From positions 1,640,113-1,704,112 of the forward strand of contig NZ_JACVPQ010000001.1 of NCBI RefSeq assembly GCF_018881795.1: a stretch of 64,000 nucleotides of DNA, read 5' to 3'. How positions within the stretch are numbered: the stretch's first letter is position 1; each line of letters begins with the position of its first letter. This document shows positions 55,397-63,880 of the stretch, one piece after another. The notes below the pieces were generated by a model that saw nothing but the letters and a program-made list of their open reading frames with translations, did no database searches and was not told where the DNA came from. This stretch comes from Polynucleobacter sp. MWH-Jannik1A5. GTDB taxonomy: Bacteria > Pseudomonadota > Gammaproteobacteria > Burkholderiales > Burkholderiaceae. Position numbers and translations under genes: made by a program.

Positions 55397-55738
55397 ATGA
55401 CTGCCAAGAAACTTGACCATGCCGTTGTCCATGAGGACAAGCAAACTGGTGCTGAAAGCCTCATTGGCGAATTCAAATCACTCATGGCAGATGCCGAGGC
55501 CTTAATTAAGGCTACCGAAGATCATCCAGGTGAGGCGATTAGCTCCATCCGCAATAAAGCCTTAGAAACTTTGGCTGGCGCCAAGGAGAGTCTTTCTGGT
55601 GTGGAGGATAAGTTGCTCGATAAGGCAAAAGTAGCTGCTGAAGGTGCGGATGATTTTGTCCATCGCAATCCATGGGAAGCGGTTGGCGTTGCTGCAGGTT
55701 TAGGTTTGTTGATTGGTTTATTTATTGGACGCCGTTAA
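55397..55738 (+). CDS. DUF883 family protein (YqjD/ElaB-like)
   Basis: A 113-residue protein. A long helical coiled-coil segment (about 20-85, SLIGEFKSLMADAEALIKAT) is followed by a C-terminal membrane segment VGVAAGLGLLIGLFIGRR preceded by the conserved RNPWEA. In E. coli YqjD binds ribosomes and anchors to the inner membrane in stationary phase. It heads a YqjD/YqjE/YqjK-like trio; the next start is three bases after its stop. Confidence 0.9.
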   Translation: MTAKKLDHAVVHEDKQTGAESLIGEFKSLMADAEALIKATEDHPGEAISSIRNKALETLAGAKESLSGVEDKLLDKAKVAAEGADDFVHRNPWEAVGVAAGLGLLIGLFIGRR

Positions 55739-55741
55739 GTC

Positions 55742-56110
55742 ATGTCCCAAGAAAACTTACTATCCTCCATCAAGGGTCTAGCTGCTACCGGCGCATCTAT
55801 TGCGCAAACACGTTTAGAGCTCTTATCTTTGGATGTGCAAATAGCTAGAAGCAAATTCATTAGCTTGTTGGTGATGATTATCAGCGCCTTATTCTTCTTA
55901 TTTTTCGGCCTAGTGATGCTGGCATTGCTGATTGTGATCTATAGCTGGGAGACTGATCGCATGTTAGCTCTTGGTTTATTAACAGGCGCATTTTTATCGA
56001 TCGGCTTGATTCTGGCTCTGCTCATTACTCAATCATTACGCAAAATGCCTCGATTATTTGAAGCCTCAATTACAGAATTCGCAAAAGATCGCGAAGCGCT
56101 TTCAAAATGA
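55742..56110 (+). CDS. YqjE-like membrane protein (phage-holin superfamily 6 type)
   Basis: A 122-residue protein with an N-terminal amphipathic helix (LLSSIKGLAATGASIAQTRLELL) and two membrane segments (about 40-70 and 75-100). The family is named after holins, but as the second gene of the YqjD-YqjE-YqjK group it is a conserved chromosomal stress gene rather than evidence of a prophage. It overlaps the next start by 4 bp. Confidence 0.85.
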   Translation: MSQENLLSSIKGLAATGASIAQTRLELLSLDVQIARSKFISLLVMIISALFFLFFGLVMLALLIVIYSWETDRMLALGLLTGAFLSIGLILALLITQSLRKMPRLFEASITEFAKDREALSK

Positions 56111-56388
56111 GTGAGAAGCTAGAGGCTTTAGAGCGCCGTCAACGTGAGCTGATAGTTCAGGCGAACCGTGAGCGAAAAGCTTTTGGAGAACATTTTGAAG
56201 CTTGGGAGAGGCCACTCTCTTGGGCGGATAAAGGAATGGATGCAGTTCACTTCCTAAAGAGTAATCCCATTTTATGGACTAGTGCTTTTGCAGCATTGGC
56301 GCACTATAAGCCGAAGATTGCCAGCAAAGTCTTGGCAGTAGGTTGGGGTGCTATGAAGATTGTTAAAAGTGCTAAAAAGCTAATCTAG
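56107..56388 (+). CDS. YqjK-like protein
   Basis: A 93-residue helical, basic protein. ALERRQRELIVQANRERKAF resembles the YqjK-like family, and a weak membrane segment (LKSNPILWTSAFAALAHY) lies in the middle. It completes the yqjDEK-like unit, overlapping the upstream gene by an ATGA. Its stop overlaps the convergent apt stop by 4 bp. Function is unknown. Confidence 0.78.
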   Translation: MSEKLEALERRQRELIVQANRERKAFGEHFEAWERPLSWADKGMDAVHFLKSNPILWTSAFAALAHYKPKIASKVLAVGWGAMKIVKSAKKLI

Positions 56389-56903
56389 CTTTTCAATAGA
56401 GAATGATGTTTGATGCCATTCTGGCTCAACAATGTATTGCCATTTAAAAAAGTAATTTCTAGCAAGGTCATTGCACCAGCTACTTCAAAGCCAGCATTTC
56501 GAATGAGCTTATCTGCCGCAATCAAAGTCCCGCCAGTAGCCAGAACATCGTCCAAGAGCAACACCTTGGAACCTTTAGGCATGGTGGACTGCTGAATTTC
56601 CAGTGAATCATTCCCATACTCCAGGCCGTAGCTTTCACGATGGCTTGCTAATGGCAACTTGTTGGGCTTTCTGGCTAGTGCCAATCCCTTATGGGCATGG
56701 TGTGCTAGAGCAGAGCCAAAGATGAAGCCACGCGATTCAATGCCCAGGATGTGGGTGTAATCAAATTGCTGGGCCAGATCATGCAGCCGTGCAATTGCCT
56801 CTTTAAATGCGGTTGGATTGGCTAGCAAAGGGGAAATATCCCTAAAAAGAACGCCAGGTTTAGGAAAATCGGGAACTCCAGGTAGATAATCTAATAAATT
56901 CAT
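56385..56903 (-). CDS. apt: Adenine phosphoribosyltransferase
   Basis: A 172-residue type I PRTase that converts adenine and PRPP to AMP. The PRPP motif is VLLLDDVLATGGTLIAA (about residues 114-130). ESRGFIFGSALAHHAHKGLALARKPNKLP lines the purine-binding region, and PGVLFRDISPLL is the N-terminal hallmark. The start codon is 11 bases from the start of the divergent nucleosidase gene, so its promoter must lie inside that gene. Confidence 0.95.
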   Translation of the reverse strand: MNLLDYLPGVPDFPKPGVLFRDISPLLANPTAFKEAIARLHDLAQQFDYTHILGIESRGFIFGSALAHHAHKGLALARKPNKLPLASHRESYGLEYGNDSLEIQQSTMPKGSKVLLLDDVLATGGTLIAADKLIRNAGFEVAGAMTLLEITFLNGNTLLSQNGIKHHSLLKS

Positions 56904-56914
56904 TGCTAACCAAT

Positions 56915-57472
56915 ATGAAAACAGAACTACTCATTATTACCGCATTAGAGACTGAGCTCAAGCGCGATGCACTACCCAGTGGCGTGGAGATTGTGTATTC
57001 AGGAATTGGCAAAATTAATGCTGCAATGACCAGTATTAAAGCAATACATCAATATTCCCCTAAAAGAATCTTAAATTTTGGAACCGTGGGAAAAATTAAT
57101 CCCGAGTTACATGGACTATTGGAGATCGGTAAAGTGATACAGCGCGACATGGACGCGGAACCATTGGCGCCACGTGGCAATACTCCTTTTTGTATCCGAC
57201 CCCAAGAGTATCTTTCCACAGGACAATTTTTGTGTGGCTCTGGCGATAGCTTTGTGACCGCCAAAGATCCGTGGTTATTGAGTCAAGGTGTAGATGTCGT
57301 GGATATGGAGTTGTTTGCAATAGCTACGGTTGCACATGAACATCGCATTCCCTGGCAATCCTTTAAATATATTACTGACGATGCTAATGAGTCATCTGGA
57401 ACTGATTGGAGCGACAGAGTACATCATGGTCAGGATTTATTTTTAGAAAAGTTGCGGTCCTTCATTCGTTGA
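56915..57472 (+). CDS. MTA/SAH nucleosidase-like purine nucleosidase
   Basis: A 185-residue phosphorylase-superfamily enzyme, shorter than E. coli Pfs (232). ELLIITALETELKRDALP at the N-terminus, then ILNFGTVGKINPEL, CGSGDSFVTAKD and VVDMELFAIATVAHEHRIPW followed by the catalytic Asp in YITDDANESSGTDW. Start ATG 56915 (MKTELL) is preferred to the TTG at 56903. It likely cleaves a purine nucleoside to free the base, which apt, transcribed away from the same point, could recycle. The substrate is not fixed by the sequence. Confidence 0.83.
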   Translation: MKTELLIITALETELKRDALPSGVEIVYSGIGKINAAMTSIKAIHQYSPKRILNFGTVGKINPELHGLLEIGKVIQRDMDAEPLAPRGNTPFCIRPQEYLSTGQFLCGSGDSFVTAKDPWLLSQGVDVVDMELFAIATVAHEHRIPWQSFKYITDDANESSGTDWSDRVHHGQDLFLEKLRSFIR

Positions 57473-57488
57473 ATATCAAGGGGCATTC

Positions 57489-59159
57489 GTGAGCGTCGTA
57501 AAACCCTGGTTAAAACATTACCCTGAGGGGGTTCCCCATGACTTGGGCCCATTAAATCACACATCGCTGAGTGATTTAATGGAGGAATGTTTTATGCGTT
57601 TTGCTAATCGCAAGGCGATTGAGGCGATGGGTAGCTTCTTTACTTATACCGATATTGATCGCTTATCCAAAAATTTCGCTTCCTATTTAGCAAGTCTCAA
57701 TCTGGCAAAAGGGGCGCGCGTAGCATTGATGTATCCCAACGTGATTGAGTATGTGGTTGCAATGCTTGGAACGCTACGAGCTGGATATACAGTGGTAAAT
57801 ATCAATCCGCTATATACATCACGAGAACTAGAGTCTCAATTAAAAGATAGTAACGCTGCAGTTCTAGTGCTCATGGAAAATTTTGCATCCACTTATGAGC
57901 AAATTTTGCCGCAAGTAGATCTGAAGACTGTCATTGTTAGTAGCCCTGGTGAATTGCTGGGCCTCAAGGGGCATCTCATTAACTGGGTCGCGCGCCACAT
58001 CAAAAAAATCGTACCGCCCTGGAATTTTAAGCACATCAAAATGAAGGATGCGCTTCGAATCGGCTCTAGACTCACGTTTGTGAAGCCATCTGTAGGCTTG
58101 GATGATATTGCCTTTTTGCAATATACCGGCGGAACGACTGGGGTTTCAAAAGGTGCAGTGTTATTGCATCGAAATATTCTATCTAACGTGATGCAGATAG
58201 AGGCTTGGCTTCACCCGGGCCTCAAAAAGCAGCGCAATGATCAATTGGTTTTCTTGTGCGCTTTGCCAATGACCCATATCTTTGCTCTAACTGCCTGTGC
58301 TTTATTAGGAATTGCTAAGGGCGGCTTATTGATCTTGGTGCCGAATCCGAGAGATATCAATGGTTTTATCAAAACACTGATTAAGCATCCCAATATCAAT
58401 ATCTTTCCTGGTGTGAATACCTTGTTTCATGCATTGATTCACCGCCCTGAATTTAAATCAGTCAAGCTACCCAATTTATTGGTAACGATTGGTGGTGGCA
58501 TGGCCGTCCATAAGAAGACGGCGGATCATTGGCAAGCGCTGACTGGAGTGCCTATTGCGCAGGGTTATGGTCTTTCAGAAACCTCGCCAGTAGTTTGTGT
58601 GAATAGCCCGCTGGAGAATCGCTTTACAGGCCATATCGGCTCACCTATTTCAGGTACGGATGTGGTGATTCTGGATGATGATGAAGTAGTCTTGCCGCAA
58701 GGATCGATAGGGGAGATCTGCATTAAAGGTCCGCAAGTCATGGCAGGCTATTGGAACAAGCCGGATGAAACCCGCAACTGTATGACTGCTGATGGTTACT
58801 TTAAATCTGGCGATATCGGTCTGATTACTCCAGAGGGGTATGTGCAGATTGTTGACCGCAAGAAAGACATGATTGTGGTGGCAGGATTTAAAGTATTTCC
58901 CAATGACGTAGAAGATGTCATTGTGCAAATGCCCGGCATTCAGGAGTGTGCCGTCATTGGTGAGCCGCACCGAAAGTTAGGTGAGATTGTGAAGGTTTAT
59001 GCGGTCCGCTCAGATCACCACATTACTGAAGCAGCCGTGCTGCAGTATTGCAAAGAGCATCTCACGAACTATAAGCGACCCAGAAAAGTGATTTTTATAA
59101 ATGAATTACCGAAATCCAATGTAGGCAAAATACTGCGTCGCGAGCTCAGAAATATTTAA
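57489..59159 (+). CDS. fadD: Long-chain fatty acid-CoA ligase
   Basis: A 556-residue ANL enzyme that activates fatty acids on the inner membrane. The ATP motif is LQYTGGTTGVSKGAVL (about residues 213-228). The adenylate motif YGLSETSPVVCVN, the hinge VQIVDRKKDMIVVAGFKVFPNDVEDV and the catalytic Lys in KSNVGKILRREL are all present. GTG start at 57489 follows the nucleosidase by 16 bp. The length and FadD signature VVAGFKVFPNDVE favour FadD over a general acyl-CoA ligase. It converges with the IlvD/Edd gene. Confidence 0.9.
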   Translation: MSVVKPWLKHYPEGVPHDLGPLNHTSLSDLMEECFMRFANRKAIEAMGSFFTYTDIDRLSKNFASYLASLNLAKGARVALMYPNVIEYVVAMLGTLRAGYTVVNINPLYTSRELESQLKDSNAAVLVLMENFASTYEQILPQVDLKTVIVSSPGELLGLKGHLINWVARHIKKIVPPWNFKHIKMKDALRIGSRLTFVKPSVGLDDIAFLQYTGGTTGVSKGAVLLHRNILSNVMQIEAWLHPGLKKQRNDQLVFLCALPMTHIFALTACALLGIAKGGLLILVPNPRDINGFIKTLIKHPNINIFPGVNTLFHALIHRPEFKSVKLPNLLVTIGGGMAVHKKTADHWQALTGVPIAQGYGLSETSPVVCVNSPLENRFTGHIGSPISGTDVVILDDDEVVLPQGSIGEICIKGPQVMAGYWNKPDETRNCMTADGYFKSGDIGLITPEGYVQIVDRKKDMIVVAGFKVFPNDVEDVIVQMPGIQECAVIGEPHRKLGEIVKVYAVRSDHHITEAAVLQYCKEHLTNYKRPRKVIFINELPKSNVGKILRRELRNI

Positions 59160-59170
59160 ACGAAGATCGT

Positions 59171-60910
59171 TTACTTGCGAGGTGTTTTACCTACCATCTT
59201 CGCCGCCCTTAAGAAATCAAAGTCAACGCCTTGATCTGCCTGCGTAACGGTATCTAAGAATAGCTTCTTATACCCACGCTCAGCAGTAGGTGAGGTAATT
59301 GGATTTTCTTTCATGCGCTTCGCTAATTCTTCATCAGAAATTAAAAGGCTGATTTCTCGATTCTTGACGCTCAAGCGGATGCGATCTCCGTTACGCACTT
59401 GAGCCAACGGGCCACCGATAGCGGATTCAGGGGTAACGTGCAAGACAATCGTGCCAAAGGCAGTACCGCTCATGCGTCCATCAGAGATGCGAACAATATC
59501 TTTCACGCCAGCACGAGCCAGCTTCATAGGAATAGGGATATAGCCAGCCTCTGGCATGCCAGGAGCGCCTTTAGGCCCAATATTCTTGAGTACTAAGATA
59601 TCTTCTGCGGTGACATCTAATTCAGGGCTATCAATACGGTTAGCTAAGTCTGCAGCGTCCTCAAACACTACCGCTCGTCCTTCATGCTCCATGAGCTTTT
59701 CATTAGCAGCAGATTGTTTAATAATGGCGCCGCCTGGTGCTAGGTTGCCGTGTAATACCGCAATGCTGCCGCGTGGATAAATAGGTTTGCCAAAGGGGCG
59801 AACAACATCTTGTTTAAAGCTTGGTGGGGCCGCATCAATTTCTTCGCCAAGCGTTCTTCCTGAAACTGTCATGGCATCTAGCTTTAACAATGGCTTGAGT
59901 TCGCGTAGAAGGGTGGTCATGCCACCAGCATCATGGAAGTTCTCCATGTAATGATCGCCGGATGGTTTTAAGTCCACCAGAACTGGTGTCTCATCACCCA
60001 TCTTGTCGAGGGCATCTAAGTCGATTTCCAATCCCATGCGACCTGCAATTGCCGCAAGGTGAACAATACCGTTAGTCGAGCCGCCAATAGCGAGCAAGAC
60101 CCGCATCGCATTTTCAAAGGCGTCAGCAGTTAAGACTTTATCGATTGTTAAACCTTCTTTGGCCATCTTCACGGCGCAAGTACCAGTTTCTTCTGCAATA
60201 CGAATACGATCCGCAGTCACTGCAGGAGGAGTGGCGCCACCGGGCACAGTCATGCCGAGCGCTTCGGAGATGCAAGCCATGGTGCTAGCAGTTCCCATCA
60301 CTGAGCAGGTGCCAACACTGGCTACCAATTGATCATTTACTTCATCTTTTTCTATTTCGTCAATTTCACCAGCGCGGAACTTACCCCAATAACGACGGCA
60401 ATCGGTGCAGGCGCCAACACGCTCACTGCGATGTGAGCCTGTCAACATGGAGCCTGTAATCAGCTGAATGGCAGGGATACCTGCAGAGGCTGCACCCATC
60501 ATTTGCGCTGGGACAGTTTTATCGCAACCACCAATCATGACAACCGCATCCATCGGCTGTGCGCGCACCATTTCTTCGGTGTCCATTGACATCAAGTTAC
60601 GCAAATACATGCTTGTTGGCGCCGCAAAACTTTCGTGAATAGAAATGGTCGGAAATTCCATTGGTAAACCACCGGCTAACATGACGCCACGTTTTACAGC
60701 TTCCAGTAATTGAGGCATATTGCCGTGGCAAGGGTTGTATGCACTGCCAGTATTAATGATGCCTATTACGGGGCGATCTAAGGCGCTATTGGTATACCCA
60801 GCTCCCTTAATGAAGGCTTTGCGCAAAAATAATGAGAAACCTTTGTCGCCATAGCTAGTCAGGCCTTTGCGTAAACCACTCTCGGCAGGGTCTTTTGGTT
60901 TATTGCTCAT
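59171..60910 (-). CDS. IlvD/Edd family dehydratase (probably sugar-acid type)
   Basis: A 579-residue Fe-S dehydratase. Cluster Cys lie in NPCHGNMPQL, IGGCDKTVPAQM and SVGTCSVMGTASTM. The segment GACTDCRRYWGKFRAGEIDE and the GGSTNGIVHLAAIAGR motif resemble the L-arabinonate/xylonate dehydratase branch more than housekeeping IlvD; this is judged by eye. C-terminal GRMSGTAFGTIVLHVTPES is conserved. It removes water from a 2,3-dihydroxy acid to give a 2-oxo acid. A start at ATG 60910 gives the full length. It is not next to other ilv genes. Confidence 0.85.
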   Translation of the reverse strand: MSNKPKDPAESGLRKGLTSYGDKGFSLFLRKAFIKGAGYTNSALDRPVIGIINTGSAYNPCHGNMPQLLEAVKRGVMLAGGLPMEFPTISIHESFAAPTSMYLRNLMSMDTEEMVRAQPMDAVVMIGGCDKTVPAQMMGAASAGIPAIQLITGSMLTGSHRSERVGACTDCRRYWGKFRAGEIDEIEKDEVNDQLVASVGTCSVMGTASTMACISEALGMTVPGGATPPAVTADRIRIAEETGTCAVKMAKEGLTIDKVLTADAFENAMRVLLAIGGSTNGIVHLAAIAGRMGLEIDLDALDKMGDETPVLVDLKPSGDHYMENFHDAGGMTTLLRELKPLLKLDAMTVSGRTLGEEIDAAPPSFKQDVVRPFGKPIYPRGSIAVLHGNLAPGGAIIKQSAANEKLMEHEGRAVVFEDAADLANRIDSPELDVTAEDILVLKNIGPKGAPGMPEAGYIPIPMKLARAGVKDIVRISDGRMSGTAFGTIVLHVTPESAIGGPLAQVRNGDRIRLSVKNREISLLISDEELAKRMKENPITSPTAERGYKKLFLDTVTQADQGVDFDFLRAAKMVGKTPRK

Positions 60911-60975
60911 GAATGTCTCAAATCTCTTTTAAATGTTCTTTTGGTTTTATTGTAGCCATTCACTGCCGACTTGAC

Positions 60976-61839
60976 CTATAGGCCGCCACCCCAGCGATAC
61001 TGCCAAGAAATACCTATGGCATCGTAGCTGTTGTTCGTTCTGGAATAAATGCCTGTGCTGCCAGTTAAGCGTATGGAATTGTGCTTATTGATGGGGTAGG
61101 ACAGAGTACTACCAAAGCGCCAATTTTCTTGGGAACCACTGACGGGCATGCCGTTCACATAGGATTGACCCCCCATATAGTAGGTTGCATCCGCAGATAT
61201 CCAGGCCGTGTTCTGAAAGTAGTAAATCACGTGAGACTCGGTGGAGTACATAGGGTTTTGGGAGAGTGTATTGCTGCCCATAAAGCTTGTATTGCTAGTG
61301 TAGATGGTTGCCATCCCGGCTAGCTCTAAACGCCAAGGCCCAATCGCTTGGGATGCGCCGATGCCCGGTTGAATGACAGAGCGATTTGCACCCACATTCA
61401 GCATTTGATCGCTGTTGTACTTTCCCCAGGGTATAGAAGCTGCAAGACTGGCACCAATAATGAGATCTTGTTGATAGCTTTTGAATTCATCTAGCGAAAG
61501 TGCTGGCGCACCATATAAATTGGCTGAGACTTTCACAACAGGATCCGATAAACCTTCCGCAGAAGCATTCATGCTCTGAGATCCAATGCTGCCACTGCCG
61601 GTAAGTTGTGCATAGGGAAGTAAGAGACTGATTCTGCCGGACTGCCCAAAGACATCAACGATACGTGTGACATTGATCGCTTCAGTGGTTAGCTTATAAG
61701 AACCACTTTTAGCCTGGGCGATCCCGCCAGTAATAAAGTTAATGCCAATCGGCGCATTGGAATACATGCGCGCTTCAATTTCTTGAGCGTTAACTTGTTG
61801 GCAAAATATTGCTAACAAGCAAAACCAAAAAATTCTCAC
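60976..61839 (-). CDS. Phenol MetA-like outer-membrane transporter family protein
   Basis: A 287-residue protein with an N-terminal signal peptide MRIFWFCLLAIFCQQVNAQ (GTG 61839). The remaining sequence is rich in alternating hydrophobic and aromatic residues and ends in WQYRWGGGL with a C-terminal hydrophobic residue, as in outer-membrane beta-barrels. The N-terminal ARMYSNAPIGINFITGG matches the putative meta-pathway (phenol degradation) family. A TTG at 61863 would extend it into the upstream gene and is less likely. Its substrate is unknown. It is 8 bp from the preceding stop. Confidence 0.72.
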   Translation of the reverse strand: MRIFWFCLLAIFCQQVNAQEIEARMYSNAPIGINFITGGIAQAKSGSYKLTTEAINVTRIVDVFGQSGRISLLLPYAQLTGSGSIGSQSMNASAEGLSDPVVKVSANLYGAPALSLDEFKSYQQDLIIGASLAASIPWGKYNSDQMLNVGANRSVIQPGIGASQAIGPWRLELAGMATIYTSNTSFMGSNTLSQNPMYSTESHVIYYFQNTAWISADATYYMGGQSYVNGMPVSGSQENWRFGSTLSYPINKHNSIRLTGSTGIYSRTNNSYDAIGISWQYRWGGGL

Positions 61840-61846
61840 AGGGTAA

Positions 61847-62374
61847 TTATTTTTTAGAGCCAAATAAGATGGCTAGTGTTGCGGTATTGCCCAGGGCTTG
61901 ATTGACACCCATAAAAATCAAGTAGGGCCAGACGATAAGCCAATAAAGGATGGACATCGCAAAGATTCTTAAGGGCTCCCCATTTCCAAATGCTCTCATG
62001 GAAGAAATAAATTCTTTGCCATGGATTAAGCCATCAATTCCCGCTTCAATAAAGTTCAAGGCAAGAACGAAAAGAAGATAGACAATTGATTCGAACAAGA
62101 GAGAATTCACAATTCCATGTTCTTTATTGATTTTGATTGGATAGGCCGCCTGTGCAATCAACATAAATTTTGCTGAGATACCAGCTTTAATGAGCGCAAA
62201 CCCAAAGATCGATAACGGGATAGGTCGCTCCTCAAGAGCGGTCGCCGCAAAAAAAGTAATCGCACAGAACCAGGCGCCAAAATAAAGCGTTAAGCCAAAG
62301 GCTTTTTTAGCCTCATCCTTGAGTTTTTCTTTCAAGCTGTGATGGTTTGGCTGCCCAACAGTAGTGTTCGTCAT
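61847..62374 (-). CDS. Four-helix inner-membrane protein of unknown function
   Basis: A 175-residue protein with a polar N-terminus and four likely membrane segments (about 26-48, 53-78, 92-112 and 135-165; e.g. YFGAWFCAITFFAATAL). I recognise no named family. It lies directly upstream of the outer-membrane barrel gene on the same strand, an arrangement that would fit a linked envelope pair. The 31-bp spacer to the TrhP gene upstream on the same strand has no terminator, so co-transcription with it is possible. Confidence 0.68.
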   Translation of the reverse strand: MTNTTVGQPNHHSLKEKLKDEAKKAFGLTLYFGAWFCAITFFAATALEERPIPLSIFGFALIKAGISAKFMLIAQAAYPIKINKEHGIVNSLLFESIVYLLFVLALNFIEAGIDGLIHGKEFISSMRAFGNGEPLRIFAMSILYWLIVWPYLIFMGVNQALGNTATLAILFGSKK

Positions 62375-62405
62375 TAAAAATATTCAATCAGAAAAATTGG
62401 ATGGG

Positions 62406-63713
62406 CTATTCACCACAGGTAGCGCAAGAGCCTGCGACTTCTGCTGGGGCAGGCTCTTGTGTGTAGCGTGCAATAAAGGCATGTTTGCTCGACATCGGTA
62501 TTTTGAGCCATACAAAGTGACCCGACCCCGGGGCTACATCAATCGATTCGCCATTCATATTCCACATTTCAGTCAGCGTCACATCGGTGTTACCGCTTGG
62601 TTCAATAATCTCTAGCTTATCGCCAACGGAGAAACGATTCTTGACGTCTACCTTAACGCGGCCTGTTGCTGAATCCATGTCGAGAGTTTCGCCAACATAT
62701 AAGCTGCGCCCTGATAAAGAGTGGCCGCGCATATAGAGTTGATATTCTTTGTCGTGATGACGCTCATAAAAGCCATCGGTATAACCACGATTGGCTAAAC
62801 CCTCTAGTTGACCTAACAAAGCAGTGTTAAACGGTTTGCCTGCAACCGCATCATTAATGGCTGCTCGGTAGGCCTGCACAGTTCGTGAAACGTAATAGGG
62901 AGACTTGGTGCGCCCCTCAATCTTGAAAGAGTCAACACCCATCTTGGTAAGGCGCTCAATATGTTCAACTGCTCGCAAATCCTTCGAGTTCATGATGTAG
63001 GTGCCATGCTCGTCTTCTTCCATTGGCATCAGATCATCGGGGCGGCGAGCCTCTTGCAGAAGAACCACATCACCGCTGCCATTTTGTTGTCCCGGCTTAA
63101 CTTTGTAGTCCCAACGGCAGGCGTTCGTGCAGGCGCCTTGATTGGAGTCACGATGAGACATGTAGCCCGAAAGCAAACAGCGGCCTGAGTAGGCGATACA
63201 TAAAGCGCCGTGTACAAAAACCTCAAGTTCCATTTCAGGACAATCTTGACGTACTTCTTCAATTTCATCAAAAGAGAGTTCGCGAGACAAAATTACACGG
63301 CTAATACCAACCGAGCGCCAGAATTTTGCTGATGCGCCGTTTACAGTATTAGCTTGAACTGATAAATGAATTGGCATATCTGGCCATGCTTCACGTGCCA
63401 TCATAATTAATCCGGGGTCTGACATGATTAAAGCATCCGGACCCAGAGCAACTACAGGAGACATGTCGCGAATGTAGGTTCGCGTCTTACCGCCATGTGG
63501 CAATAAATTAGAAACTAAATAAAACTTCTTACCCATGTCATGGGCAGTATCAATTCCTTCTTTGAGAACTTCGATCTTGCCAAAGTCGTTATTGCGAACT
63601 CGTAGTGAATAACGGGGTTGTCCGGCATAAATGGCATCCGCACCAAAATCGAATGCAGTGCGCAACATATTGAGGCTGCCAGCGGGAGCGAGGAGTTCGG
63701 GAATCTTAGTCAT
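62406..63713 (-). CDS. trhP: U32 family protein, TrhP type (tRNA hydroxylation)
   Basis: A 435-residue U32 protein from ATG 63713 (MTKIPELLAPAGSLNMLRTA), the YegQ/TrhP start; the frame is open upstream but not conserved. The conserved core has YAGQPRYSLRVRNNDF, SDPGLIMMAREAWP and the Cys cluster HGALCIAYSGRCLLSGYMS plus GACTNACRWDY, which in the family bind Fe-S or metal. TrhP adds 5-hydroxyuridine to tRNA position 34. The last residues GSCATCGE give a CxxC tail. Confidence 0.88.
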   Translation of the reverse strand: MTKIPELLAPAGSLNMLRTAFDFGADAIYAGQPRYSLRVRNNDFGKIEVLKEGIDTAHDMGKKFYLVSNLLPHGGKTRTYIRDMSPVVALGPDALIMSDPGLIMMAREAWPDMPIHLSVQANTVNGASAKFWRSVGISRVILSRELSFDEIEEVRQDCPEMELEVFVHGALCIAYSGRCLLSGYMSHRDSNQGACTNACRWDYKVKPGQQNGSGDVVLLQEARRPDDLMPMEEDEHGTYIMNSKDLRAVEHIERLTKMGVDSFKIEGRTKSPYYVSRTVQAYRAAINDAVAGKPFNTALLGQLEGLANRGYTDGFYERHHDKEYQLYMRGHSLSGRSLYVGETLDMDSATGRVKVDVKNRFSVGDKLEIIEPSGNTDVTLTEMWNMNGESIDVAPGSGHFVWLKIPMSSKHAFIARYTQEPAPAEVAGSCATCGE

Positions 63714-63802
63714 AGGCGCTATTTTAGTGCGCTTAGGCTGAATATTGCTGAAGATATGGATGTGTCTGGTCAGGGCTCTATAAGTCGTTTTAGGCAATAA
63801 AA

Positions 63803-63828
63803 AAGCCCCTAGATTGCTCTAGGGGCTT
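63803..63828. terminator. Terminator-like hairpin upstream of trhP
   Basis: AAGCCCCTAGA (63803-63813) pairs with TCTAGGGGCTT (63818-63828) around TTGC, with A-run before and TTATTT after. On the minus strand it would end transcription of the tRNA-Asn region; it marks the chromosomal side of the junction below. Confidence 0.82.
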
Positions 63829-63835
63829 ACTTATT

Positions 63836-63880
63836 TGGCTCCTCGACCTGGGCTCGAACCAGGGACCTACGGATTAACAG
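63836..63880 (-). other. tRNA-Asn(GTT) 3' half, likely integration (att) site
   Basis: The minus strand carries 45 bases identical in structure to the 3' half of a tRNA-Asn: anticodon loop CTGTTAA (GTT at 63878-63876), 3' anticodon stem TCCGT, variable AGGTC, T-arm CCTGG-TTCGAGC-CCAGG, 3' acceptor TCGAGGA, discriminator G, CCA. The 5' anticodon stem next to it is ATGCA, which pairs poorly with TCCGT, and no D-arm or 5' acceptor follows in the next 120 bases. So the gene is not whole here. It fits a tyrosine-recombinase core with crossover in the anticodon loop. Confidence 0.8.

Noticed and set aside
55742..56110. Holin-like membrane protein as a sign of a prophage
   Set aside because: It sits in a YqjD/YqjE/YqjK-like chromosomal group, with no phage lysis or structural genes nearby.
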